This document shows, piece by piece, positions 11,125 to 20,639 of a stretch of DNA of 64,000 nucleotides. The DNA comes from Cotesia glomerata (Eukaryota; Arthropoda; Insecta; Hymenoptera; Braconidae): contig NW_025401664.1 of the NCBI RefSeq assembly GCF_020080835.1, positions 310,001-374,000 on the forward strand, in the 5' to 3' direction. The first letter of the stretch is position 1; each line of letters starts with the position of its first letter. Below the pieces are notes generated by a model. That model saw nothing but the letters and a program-made list of their open reading frames with translations, did no database searches and was not told the DNA's origin. The position numbers and the translations under genes are program-made.

Positions 11125-11498
11125 ATAATAATAATAATAATAATAATAGTAAGAATAACAATAAAACAATAATTACAATTTTTATAATAAATTTTATACG
11201 TTTGCTTGTGTAAAAATTTAATTATAAGAAAAAAAAAAAAATTAACAAGTAATAACAATAATTTGTATAAAAAAAACAAAATAAAAAATATTTTTGTTTA
11301 AAAAAAATTAAAAAAAAAAAAATTGCCGAGTTCTCGAACCCGGTACTTTAGGCACCCGAGCCAAAAAATTTGCCGCGCGCCTATCAAGTCATCTTACATG
11401 GACATAGTGGTAATTTATATTCAACTTGCATTTAGGAATTCCGAGTAAGCATTAACCGTAATAACAATTATTAATGATAAATAATAATAATAATAATA

Positions 11499-11529
<31 letters not shown>
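11125..11529. other. TAA tract and AT-rich spacer inside the inverted-repeat element
   Basis: Short TAA tract directly after copy A, an AT-rich stretch, the second tRNA-like unit, then another TAA/TTA tract next to the right arm. No gene seen. Confidence 0.5.
11318..11400 (-). repeat. tRNA-like (B-box-containing) repeat unit, copy 2
   Basis: Direct repeat of 7255-7345 with a better B-box match (GGTTCGAGAACTCGG). The similarity extends to the A-rich side and to the GGAATT-containing, TAA-rich side, so the duplicated block is about 200 bp. Confidence 0.4.
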
Positions 11530-11868
11530 TTATTATAATTCATAATTTATAAAAGAAGAACCTGAAAACATAAAAAATTTGACGCATGACGTCACACGCG
11601 AGGATCCTCGTGCTGACTTCATTTTTTTCCAAGCCTCACTTTTGGCTTGCCGACTCACGAACGTGCTCAGCTTCCATGTATTGGAGTAAATGCTGGCGGT
11701 TTGGTGGTGGAACTTTTGCGCGTGAGGGGCAACGGACTTCGATCGCTCTCGGCTCCTTCCGAGCAACATCGACGCTGCTCGCTCACGGATACAGTAGTGT
11801 ATCATTGTGTGGCGTGTGGGTAGAGGTCTAGGAAAAGGGTAACTTTTACCCACGATCTGGCTGCACTG
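11530..11868 (-). repeat. Right terminal inverted repeat of the 9.8-kb element
   Basis: Inverted partner of 2092-2430. The outer end reads CCACGATCTGGCTGCACTG on the plus strand and abuts the octamer GTTGTCTG. The inner end runs into a TAA/TTA tract at about 11485-11540. Confidence 0.8.
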
Positions 11869-13386
11869 GTTGTCTGCCAGGAGTAGATCGACAACTGCTT
11901 CTATTCTTTGGTGGATTATACGCTCAAATATCTTACCTGCCGTGGCTAATATACAAAGCGGTGGATAAGATGACGGTTCTTCTGGTGGCTTTTTCCCTTT
12001 TGGAAGTAGTACTAGTCGTTGCTGCTTTCACTTCCGAGGGAAAATCCTTTTCTTGAGGCATGTGTCGTAGACGTCCAGGAACAATGATGGCACTGCTTTT
12101 ATAGTTGTTTTTAAAGCAATGTTGGGGACCCCGTCCAATCCCGGCGCTTCATTGTTCCCTACACGATTAAAAGCCTCCATCAGTTCTTCCTCCGTGACAG
12201 ATGGAATGACATCCATTTCATTCTGCGCTAATAGGTAGTTAAACTCGCTTTGTTCAGGGAACAACGCGTTTACGATCTTCTGTAGGAGTTGAGGACACGT
12301 GGGTGATGGCATTAGCTGGTTTTTAAGATGGGTCATGACCACTTTATACGGCCTACCCCACAGATCTTTGTCCACCTCGTTCATGAGCTCCTTCCAGCAT
12401 TTTCTTTTGCTAGCTTTGATGGCTTTGTTCAGGGATCGACGGTCTTTTTTGTACTTTGCGACCAGCTCCGCAGAGTTAGGTCGTCGGTAGCCATGCTGAG
12501 ATATTCTTCTCTTCTGATGACACTCTTTACGAACAGCGCTGATGTGGTCGTTCCACCAGTGAACGGAAGGTCTTGTGTTCATGCCACGTCTACGAAACAT
12601 ACTGGCGTCACAAGCCTGGGTCACTCTTTTCATCAGGTCCTTGGTCTTCTCTTCTGCGCAGCCCGTGATAATCTGGTCACTATTGAGAGCTACTAACAAT
12701 GCACTTGGGTCAAGAGTTTTTACCTTCCAACCAATGGTGTTAAGTTGCTTTTTAGGTCTTTTCGGGCTCTGGACGTTTGATATTTCCCAGAGAATCGCGT
12801 TGTGGTCGCTGGCTGTGTAGATATCCATCACCTTCCAGTTGATATTACCTCTGGTGAGGCTGCTACTGACGAAAGTGAGATCTACAATAGAACTTGCGTC
12901 TCCTTTGGTGTAGGTTGGAGTATCACCACTGTTGAGCAGTACTACATCCAATGTAGAAAAGGCTTCTAGTAGTTCCTTTCCTCGCGCGTTTGTATGCTTG
13001 CTGCTTCAGTCTACTGCCCAGGCGTTAAAGTCCCTCCCTATTGCCACTGGGTGGTAATGCTTCGCGTCCTCGGTAAGTCGATCCAGAAATGCGGTGAATT
13101 CGACAGTAGAGAGGCCAGGTGGTGCGTAACAGCTATAGAAGCGGATGCTCTCTATTGATACTGTTACAAAGCCGGCATTGCTGTTGTCGACTGCATTTTG
13201 GAAATGGAGCTTGCTACATGACCAGATGACAGCTTTGGATGTGCTGTCAGATTCCCAGGGTTGGGTACTCAGGTGTTTATATGGCTCTGCTATCAGTACC
13301 AAGTCAAGCTCTAGTTCTCACATGCATTGCATGAGCAGGTCATGCGCTGCCTCACAATGGTTGAGATTGAGCTGCAGTCTCATCAT
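11869..13386 (-). pseudogene. R1-like ORF2, N-terminal part: AP-endonuclease and start of reverse transcriptase
   Basis: The ATG at 13386 lies 20 bp after the ORF1 stop, in another frame. The N-terminus (N-x-N-H-C-E-A-A-H-D-L) and VLIAEPY are typical of the endonuclease of R1-clade elements. RDFNAWAVD is the catalytic D-x-N block. SSIVDLTF and SDHNA are the later endonuclease blocks. The RT palm begins with APGLDGVPN near 12140. In-frame TGA codons lie at 13320-13318, 13008-13006 and 12030-12028, at positions where relatives have Arg or Trp. The frame runs LLADNQ into the 8-bp target duplication of the inverted-repeat element. Its continuation lies 9.8 kb away at 2091-1446. Confidence 0.75.
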
Positions 13387-13406
13387 GTTTGTTTGTTCGT
13401 CAACTT

Positions 13407-15335
13407 CTAGAGTGCCTCCTGAAATAACGGGCACTTATAAGTACCGGCATGGTGGGCAACATTCTCTGCACTTTCAATCTCACCACTGTAACGTTCTAGC
13501 GAATTTCGAAATTTATTTGACGGTTCTTAGAAATTATTTTTATTAAATAAAACCTCGATCATTCCGTTGCAAGAATTATTTAACGGAGTGACGAGGAGAT
13601 AAAGAAATTCTGCGAACGCCATCGCGACTCGAATTCAAAACTCATGACGCTGCATGAGATTCGAGCCTCGATGGTGTTCACTAGGGTAACCTGAGATGCG
13701 GCGTTGCGACATTTAATTATTAAAATCTATTGTACTGGATGCAAATCCAGAGGAGTCTGCCCTGAGCAATCAAGCGACAATCATCTTGGGGCTCCGGACG
13801 TATGTCCGGTGCCATCTGGCCCAAATTATATAATTAATTAAACAATTTACTTTAATTTTATATAATCGTGTGTATTATTTTAAATATAATACCCTTAATA
13901 ATTATTCTAAAAATTTATAGAGTATCGAAAAGCAGGGTGCGCCTGGAATCTATAGATCTCCTATAGACACCTGCCTGGTAAATTATAAAAATATGAGCTG
14001 GAAAATCCAGAACGTAACAGCACATAATGCACATTTGGCTGGATTTTTACAATCAGAAATCTTGTGCCCTTCTTGTCCACACATGATGCAAAGCTTCGAC
14101 CGGTCCACCTTGCTTCTGCACTGGGATCCATGATGTCTGAAATGCCAGCATTTAAAGATTTGAATAGGTCTCTTCGTTGCCCTTATTCGGCAATTAACCC
14201 AACCAATCCGGATTTTGCTACTTCCATCCAGTAGTTTCTGTGCTGTTGCTGCTGGTAGAATTACTGTGGCAATTTGAGTACTTCTATAGGCCTTACGGAT
14301 CTTGATTGCCTCTAATGGTATCTCACATCCATCTCCAGCTTCCTTTTGTAGGGCACCCTGGATGTCGTCCTTTGTTGTGTCATCATCGACGTCTGGGATC
14401 TCAATTACCTCCTGTGGTCCTTTGCAGGTTACTCTTGCGTCTTCTTTCAGTATGTCTGCAATGGTCTTTCTCAATGTTTGGCCTTTGTCGGGGTTCTTCC
14501 TCGGAAAAGTTATCAGCATATCTCCATCATTGGTCTTATGGATCTTCTCTACCGTACTATGGACCTGACCATCAGGGACGTCCTGTTTTATTCGGTGCAG
14601 GATCTCGGTGTACTTTGTTTTCTCTGTCAGCCGGATGATAAGGACATCCGGTCTGATCCATTTCCGCGGTTTCTTCCGCTTGGGTTCATATCAGGGCTCC
14701 TTTGTCATCTGTTTTGGGAGTACTTCTTTCTTCTGTCGCTTTAGCTCTTTCTTAGACTGAACTTTTTGCCAAACCGACACTTCTTCCTGTTCGTCGCTTC
14801 GTACTGCCGCTCCTTGCGGATGTCTTTTCTTAAAATCCTTTTTCTTCACGACTTGGCTGATTGCTGGGTCAGGAGAAGGTCGATCTTTTCTCTTACCTGA
14901 CTTGCTGCTGGCTTTACTTTTGTCTTCCGCAACTGATTCACCGTTACCTTCGGCTCCGGTGTCCATTGCTTCGTCAGTCACGACGACAGCCGTGACGACA
15001 GCCTGACACTCTTTCTTCGGTTTAGCATGTAAAATGCGCTGCAATGATGAGCGCGACTTCTCGTCCAGCTTCTCAAACCTTTGAAGGGCGTTAGCTACAC
15101 CAGTCGTCTTGGCCTTTATCTCTTTGTGAATGTTGAACTTTGGTTGGACGAAATCATTCAACTCACTGATCAGCTTTTCAAGGCGTTTGAGCGCTTGCGA
15201 ACGCTTCATTTCAGCGCTTGCGTCAATCGCTGCTTGTTGGGCATATAGCCCGTTTCCACTCTTGTTTGTTTCCTGTAAATTACTCATACTTTTTTGATTT
15301 ACCAGCGCATCGTACGGAGTGGAGTGGGTTGTCAT
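13407..15335 (-). pseudogene. R1-like ORF1 (gag-like, CCHC zinc knuckles), broken
   Basis: The likely start is the ATG at 15335 or the one at 15287; the open frame further upstream begins with GTG and is not a plausible start. The N-terminal part is Lys/Glu-rich, with a basic, disordered middle ending around 14691. There a stop and a frame change break it, and the frame resumes at about 14640-14020. The C-terminal part holds a domain of the type that precedes gag knuckles, then knuckle-like Cys/His patterns (FKCWHFRHHGSQC, LCIMCGQEGHKISDC, KCALC). The last knuckle is split by the solo LTR, and coding resumes left of it with HHAGTYKCP and a TAG at 13409-13407. Known role of the family: RNA-binding nucleocapsid-like protein of the retrotransposition particle. 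Confidence 0.7.
13487..14019. mobile_element. Solo LTR inserted in the R1-like ORF1
   Basis: A 533-bp block begins TGTAACGTTCTAG and ends CCAGAACGTAACA, i.e. TG...CA with short inverted termini (TGTWACGTTCT). It splits the last zinc knuckle of the R1-like ORF1, whose coding resumes on both sides. Possible 4-bp target duplication: CCAC (13483-13486) and GCAC (14020-14023), one mismatch. There is no internal coding region. The family (BEL or Gypsy) cannot be told from this alone. Confidence 0.65.
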
Positions 15336-15642
15336 AACTAGGACCAGGTGTACCCTCGGAGATAGTACTCCTACCCCAGTTCCCTGAGGCCTAGTCGACA
15401 CTTAGCCACTCCCAGAATACATGGACGGACTAGATGGTCGGAACAGTGAAGATTTCGATCTCCAGCACTCACTGCGTACTTCCTGATCAAGGCCCGAGGT
15501 GGCTGGCTCCTTATCTACTGCTGTAACTTACACCTCGGCAGAGCAAGCTCACATCAGCCGTGGCCTGCGTCGTCGGAAACTACGACACAGGTTCCGGACA
15601 CTCCCAGTGGGTTACAACAGAGAACGATCTTTTTCTTGCTAG

Positions 15643-16078
15643 GTCGAATGCCGCTAACCGCGTGAAAATCGGTTCATCCATTTAAAAGTTATTGCGGTTT
15701 AAAAGATCAAAAAATATTGTTTTATAAAACTGCTATCAGACTTGTGAGCTTAAAGAGCTCAAAAGCGTAGAAGAGCTATCTCTTTGAGCTCGGAGAGCTC
15801 AAAATGATACATAAATTGTATTTTTGAGCTCGAAGAAGGTATGGGATTAGCGGGAAGTTGCAGGGATGGCCTTTAGGGTCAACCGTTTTCCTAATTTTTA
15901 ACTTCCCACTAAGAAAATTGAAAATTTTTAACTTCCCGCTAAGAAAATTAAGAATTTTAAAAAATCGGGAAGTTATTGTTTTTACCCCGTTTTTCGAAAA
16001 TCGAGTTTTCATCAGATCTCGACGTTTTGAGGTCCTAGGAAGCTTTCCTGACTATTTCCGCTGTGATGTCACCGTGTC

Positions 16079-16134
<56 letters not shown>

Positions 16135-17633
16135 CGTGTGTGTGTGTGTGCGTGTGTGTGTGTGTGTATGTATGTAAATCTCTCATAACTTTTGAACGGA
16201 TCATCCGATTTGATCGAAATAAGCGGCGTTCTGAGTTCCTTTGCCTCTAAAATTCTGGTACTAATTTACAGAATTTGAGTCGATCAATTTTGAGAAATCT
16301 CAAAAATAAAATTTTCAAAAATTCGTTTTTTTGAAATATCTTTCAAACGGCTGAACAAATCAATTCCAAAAACTAATTAGCTCTTAACCTCAAATCAAAC
16401 CACGTCGATTGCCATCAGCCCGGTCAAAATCGGTTGATTTTTTCGTGAGATATTGTTGTCGAAAAAAATTGAAAAAAATGTTTTTTTCAGAATGTATATG
16501 AAATTTTTAGTCTGAACAGTTTACGCTCAAAGATTTTTTAAAGAAATCAAAAAACTGCGTCGAATGCTGTAAATCGCAAGAAAATCGGTTGATTCATTCA
16601 AAAGTTATTGTGGTTTGAAAATTCAAAAAATAGTGTACTATAAAACTTCCATTAGCCTTTTGAACTCGAAGAGCTCAAAAGCACAGAACAGCTATTTATT
16701 TGAGCTTGGAGAGCTCAAAATTACACAAAAATTATATTTTTGAGAAAAAGCTTAAAAAATAAGTGAATTGTTGAGCACTTAGGTATGGAGGTAGGGGGAA
16801 GTTGCAGGGATGGCCTTTAAAGTCAACCGTTTTCCTAATTTTTTTCTCAATAACTACTGAATTTTTTTTTTTTCGACAACAAATGTTGTAGACAATTTAA
16901 TTTTCTATAGTGAAGTCTCTTAAGATTTTTTTATACGATCAATATTTTTTCTGTTATTCCAAAATTAAGATTCATGAAAATTTTAATTTTTAAATTACGG
17001 CCTTTTCATTGATTTAAAAAAAATTTGTAGGGGACAGTTTTTTATAAAATTATATTTTGAACAACTTTTATTTGAAAAATTTTTTAGATAACCAATATTA
17101 TTATCGTCATGACAATTATACTGTCATTAGTTATTAATAATTATTTTTATATAATTGCATAATCCTGGCTTTATTAATAATATTATAATTATTTTTCATT
17201 ATTAATATTGTTATTATAATTTTTTGTTCTAATTCAACTACTACCTAAATTTGTTTGCAATTAATCATCTATTTGTATTCAAAAAAAATTAGGAAAACGG
17301 TTGACCCTAAAGGTCTTACTTGCAACTCCCCGCTCATTTCATACTTAAGCGCACAAAACTGTATATATTACATTTTTGAGCTCTTCGAGCTCAAAAATAT
17401 AATTTTCGTATTATTTTGAGGTCTCCGAGCTCAAAAATCTGCTAGAAGTTGAATAAAACACCATTTTTCGAATTTTTAAACCGCAATAACTTTTGAATAA
17501 ATGAACCGATATTTACGTAGTTGGTGGCATCCAACGAAGTTCCTGAAGCCTCATAAAAAACCTTTAAGTTTAAAATGATCGAGGAAGAAATTTCAAAGTA
17601 ATTCCTAAAAAACGATTTTTTCGATTTTGTTCG
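15643..17633. repeat. Dispersed repeat family X, block 1 (both orientations)
   Basis: Family X has recognisable modules in a fixed order: (1) a block with AACCGCGTGAAAATCGG and AAAAGTTATTGCGGTTTGAA; (2) a block of palindromic GAGCTCxxxGAGCTC words; (3) GCGGGAAGTTGCAGGGATGG with CAACCGTTTTCCTAATTTTT; (4) GTTTTGAGGTCCTAGG, a GT microsatellite and CTCATAACTTTTGAACGG; (5) CCACGTCGATTGCCATCAG. Forward copies run from 15643 to about 16860, with module 1 repeating at about 16556 (period about 900 bp). A reverse copy starts at about 17275 and continues to the piggyBac-like MITE. No coding frame is supported. Confidence 0.7.
16083..16167 (+). repeat. GT microsatellite within family X
   Basis: About 85 bp of TG repeats with a few C interruptions, at the position where family X copies carry GT/CA or TATG runs (also about 18868-18897 and 21217-21240). 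Confidence 0.9.
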
Positions 17634-17637
17634 TTAA

Positions 17638-18118
17638 CCCTTCAGCACTCTCGCAAAACGATTTACTATCATTACTCGCGCGATGAGAAAAACTCTCACG
17701 CCTTATGTGGAAGCGCACGCATGCTTATAGTCCCTTTAATTTAAAAAATCTTAAATAAAATAAATTTCTTAAAACAAAAAAAAATTGACTTATTTAAAAA
17801 TAATATTTAATAATAATACATCCAAACACAAATGCACTCTTACGGGAACCTTCGAACTGTACCGATCAAACCCGATTTTTTAAATTCTGACCCCCCTACT
17901 TTACTATTGCGATGAGAAAATATCTCACAGAGTTAATAAAATTTATTTTTTTTTTTTATAGTATAGAACAATTAAAATAATAATATTGCAATCTGAAATA
18001 ATATTAATTTTTTGACAGATAGAAAAAAAATCACATAGTCATTCCATTTGAAATTTGAAAGAAGATTTGAGTTATTGATGAGCGTGAGAGAAAATCTCAT
18101 AGCGAGGGTGCTGAAGGG
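17638..18118. mobile_element. piggyBac-like MITE with TTAA target duplication
   Basis: A 481-bp element with termini CCCTTCAGCACTCTCGC and GCGAGGGTGCTGAAGGG (inverted, near perfect). TTAA at 17634-17637 and 18119-18122 flanks it. Removing it joins family X sequence (GTTCG-TTAA-CGATAACTCATGAACG). A TTAA target and a terminal CCC are typical of piggyBac. No transposase is encoded. Confidence 0.75.
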
Positions 18119-18122
18119 TTAA

Positions 18123-18292
18123 CGATAACTCATGAACGAATTAACCGATTTTGACCGGGCTGGCGGCAATCGACCTGTTTTTTTTATGTTAAGAGCTAAA
18201 TAGTTTTTGGAATCGATCGGTTAAGCCTTTTAAAAGTTATTCCAAAAAACCGCATTGAAAAAAATTTTTTTTTGTATTGTTTTCAAGATTTC
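18123..18292 (-). repeat. Dispersed repeat family X, reverse copy between two MITEs
   Basis: Carries module 5 in reverse (ACCGATTTTGACCGGGCTGG) and the TTGGAATCGATCGG block. It continues after the second MITE at 18744. Confidence 0.6.
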
Positions 18293-18296
18293 TTAA

Positions 18297-18739
18297 GGTA
18301 GTACTGCCGTTACCACAAGAGTCAAGTCCTAAAACCTAACCTTATTTGATTAACGTAGTAGATTTCCCTATACTAAATCACGTTGGAGAAAGAGAGACAG
18401 AGATAAATTTTGAATGTTTTTTATTAATAAATATTCTCATATTCTTGGAAACCATACTGATTGTTATTAAATATGTTCTAGATGTTATTTTCTCTCGTTG
18501 TCTTGATTTTTATGAGAATCTGAACGTCCAGTTTTGTGAAATAAAATAAAGTCTGTGATTTTCCATAAGGATCAATGGTAAAAGCAAAAATATGTAGATA
18601 TTAATATCTTTTTTTCAGGACTTGCCAGGCTTCCAAAAATTTTACTGCTTAATTATGATATTATAAAGTACCAATATGCCAAATTTCATTAAATTCTGAA
18701 CGTCAATTCTAAAACCGGTAATACCAAATAAGTACTACC
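18297..18739. mobile_element. Second TTAA-flanked MITE
   Basis: A 443-bp block with inverted ends GGTAGTACT / AGTACTACC between TTAA at 18293-18296 and 18740-18743. It lies in the same reverse copy of family X. An internal frame at 18346-18549 is not coding in my view. Superfamily uncertain (piggyBac or Kolobok type, from the TTAA). Confidence 0.55.
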
Positions 18740-18743
18740 TTAA

Positions 18744-18902
18744 AATCTACTGGTTTAAATCAGTCCAAATTATGTTTAAAATCTAAGTTTACTCTAGCCC
18801 TTTCGAATGGCGCCAACCGCGACAAAATCGGTCAAGCCGTTCAAAAGTTATGAGAGGTTTACACACGGCCGCACACACACACACACACACACACACGCGT
18901 TT
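18744..18902 (-). repeat. Dispersed repeat family X, reverse copy ending in a CA tract
   Basis: Contains GCGCCAACCGCGACAAAATC, CAAAAGTTATGAGAGG and a CA microsatellite (about 18868-18897), the reverse of module 4. Confidence 0.6.
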
Positions 18903-19329
18903 GGCTACACCGAAGTCATGGCGAGGTCAATTACTATCTGACGCAGTTTTTGTCAGGATATGGATGTTTTCGGACGTATCTTCACCGATTCAAGCATGAT
19001 GATTCACAGAAGTCCTCATAGACTTGCGTTCCATCGAAAGAAGAAGAGCAAATGACAACAACTAGAAGAAAGGTAAAATAACACCTTAGCTACCAGAAGA
19101 AAGAGCAGTAGCTAGATCCTCCCCTCACGAAGTAATGCCTAACGGCGGTTTCCATGAGGGATTAGGGAAAAGAGGAAAAGGGGTTTAGGGTTTAGTGGGT
19201 AGAGGCGCTAGCATCGAGTTTTAGTATGACACTGCGTCGAGTCGCCACATATCCAGGCCAAACAACTATAACTAGAATCCGTAAAAAGCATTCCCCCCCC
19301 CCTTAAAACAAAAAAAAAAAAAAAAAAAA
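18903..19329 (+). mobile_element. A-tailed 3' fragment of a non-LTR retrotransposon (probable)
   Basis: A GC-richer block inside the CA/ATAC tract of family X. It ends in a C-run followed by about 20 A residues (19310-19329), as expected for a 5'-truncated retrotransposon copy. CACGAAGTAATGCCTAACGG and GGGTTTAGTGGGTAGAGG look like 3' UTR sequence of an R1/Jockey-type element. No coding frame and no clear target duplication. Confidence 0.4.
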
Positions 19330-19850
19330 CACATGCATACATACATACATATATACATACATACATACGGACATCATCGCGGAAACATTCAGGGTGGCTT
19401 CCTAGGACCTCAAAACGTCAACATCCGTTGAAAACTTGATTTTCGAAAAAAGCGGTGAAACCAATAACTTTCCGATTTTTCGAAAATCTTCGATTTTCTT
19501 AGCGGGAAGTTAAAAATTGGGAAAATGGGTGACCTTAAAGGCCATCCCGGCAACTTCCCGTTACTTTCATAATTAAGTGCTCAAAACTGCAATTGTTACG
19601 TATTTGAGCTCTTCAAACTCAAAAATTTAATTTTCATGTAATTTTGAACTCTCCAAGCTCAAAAGTCGGATAGAAGTTTAATAAAACACTAGTTTTTGAA
19701 TTTTCAAACCGCAATAACTTTCGAATGAATAAACCGATTTGCACGCGGTTGGCGGCATTCGACGCAGTTTTTTAAGCCTTATAAGAACCTTCAAGTTTAA
19801 TTTGATCGAACTAGGAATTTCGAAGTAATTCCGAAAAAACACTTTCTTAA
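19330..19850 (-). repeat. ATAC microsatellite and reverse copy of family X
   Basis: An ATAC tract (19333-19368) followed by reversed modules: TTCCTAGGACCTCAAAACG, the reverse of the GGGAAGTTGCAGGGATGG block at 19519-19560, GAGCTC-like words, and CAAACCGCAATAACTTTCG at about 19707. Confidence 0.6.
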
Positions 19851-19851
19851 A

Positions 19852-20190
19852 ATTCTGAATCGTTTAATACCTACATTGTGGAATCAAATTTTTAATCATT
19901 AACTAATTATTTGTTTAAACAAATAGAAAAAATTTTTCAAAAAAAAGTTCTCCACACGATAGGATATCTTTACGATTCATAAAATTCCGAATCTTTTGAT
20001 ACCTATATTGTGAAAGCGGATTTTTTTTTGTTAACTAATTATTTGTTTAAACAAAAAGAAAAAAATTTTTCAAAAAAAAGTTCTCCACACGATAAGATAT
20101 CTTTACGATTCATGAAATTCTGAATCGATTGATACCTATATTGCGGAATCGATTTTTCAAAAGTTAATTAAGACTTAGAAAAAAAAAAAA
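19852..20190 (+). repeat. Tandem repeat, about 134-bp unit, 2.4 copies
   Basis: The words TGATACCTATATTGTGGAATC, TTATTTGTTTAAACAAA and AAAAGTTCTCCACACGATA recur in order, with unit starts at about 19852, 19987 and 20121. The third unit is partial. No coding frame. Confidence 0.75.
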
Positions 20191-20639
20191 AAATTACAAA
20201 AAAGATAAAAAAAGAAAAAACTCCGATTTTCTGAGCGGCCGCTCACTATTGTTATAATTTACCTTATATTATGATTATTTCCCCCATCTGTCTCCGACAA
20301 CAGTTTGAGGGGAATGGCTCACACGCACTTCCTCGGATCCGGACATCGAATCCCCGTAAAGCTTATATTTTTTTAAACTTGTTAACTATATTTCTGTATT
20401 GAAAAAAATTTTTTTTAAAAATTTTTTTTCTCATATCGATTCCTTATTGCCGAAAAAATTTTTTCATGCAAGAAGAAATTTTTTTTTTATTTTAACTATT
20501 TTTTAATGCAAAAATTCGAAAAACTGAAAATTATTCATATAAATTCAAAAAATTTTTTTTGAGCTTTGCTGATTTTCTTGCTTATAGAAGACAACAAAAA
20601 CTTTAATTAAAATTTCCTAGTTTAATCAATTCAAAGTTG
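20191..20639. other. AT-rich spacer, nothing identified
   Basis: A-rich runs, a NotI-like GCGGCCGC at about 20237 and a short GC-richer patch at 20280-20360. No frame or repeat match recognised within the window. Confidence 0.4.

Larger units (their letters stand above)
2092..11868. mobile_element. Long-terminal-inverted-repeat DNA element, 9.8 kb including nested insertions
   Basis: Both ends begin CAGTGCAGCCAGATCGTGG and continue as near-identical inverted arms of about 340 bp. The flanking octamers are GTTGACTG (2084-2091) and GTTGTCTG (11869-11876), an 8-bp duplication with one mismatch. Removing the element and one octamer rejoins the interrupted RT frame exactly (LLADNQ to YGFWKG). Without the LOA-like (3369-6938) and R4-like (7477-11124) insertions about 2.5 kb remains, with no transposase, so the element looks non-autonomous. 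An 8-bp TSD and a CAGTG terminus fit hAT; P-type elements also make 8-bp duplications. Superfamily is inference. Confidence 0.75.
1446..15642 (-). mobile_element. R1-clade non-LTR retrotransposon, decayed and interrupted by later insertions
   Basis: The minus strand carries ORF1 (gag-like with CCHC knuckles), then an AP-endonuclease and reverse transcriptase ORF2. The left flank ends in GTCGATCGCCGCTAA and the right flank resumes with GTCGAATGCCGCTAA, both inside family X sequence, so a target duplication of about 15 bp is visible (13 of 15 match). R1-clade elements typically make duplications of this size. The copy lacks the end of ORF2 and the 3' UTR: similarity to RT stops near 1475, about 20 bp before the flank. 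It is interrupted by a solo LTR at 13487-14019 and a 9.8-kb inverted-repeat element at 2092-11868. Four in-frame TGA codons show it is dead. Confidence 0.75.

Noticed and set aside
1424..15401. Idea that TGA is read as Trp in the elements
   Set aside because: Other stops, frameshifts and truncations are present too, TGG is used normally for Trp, and intact frames elsewhere end in TAA or TAG as well as TGA. Mutational decay is simpler.
18346..18549. 67-residue frame inside the second TTAA MITE
   Set aside because: AT-rich, hydrophobic and without any family motif; it lies between the element's inverted ends and looks like chance.
19852..20190. CRISPR-like or regulatory array
   Set aside because: Only 2.4 diverged units of 134 bp in a eukaryotic AT-rich repeat region; an ordinary tandem duplication.
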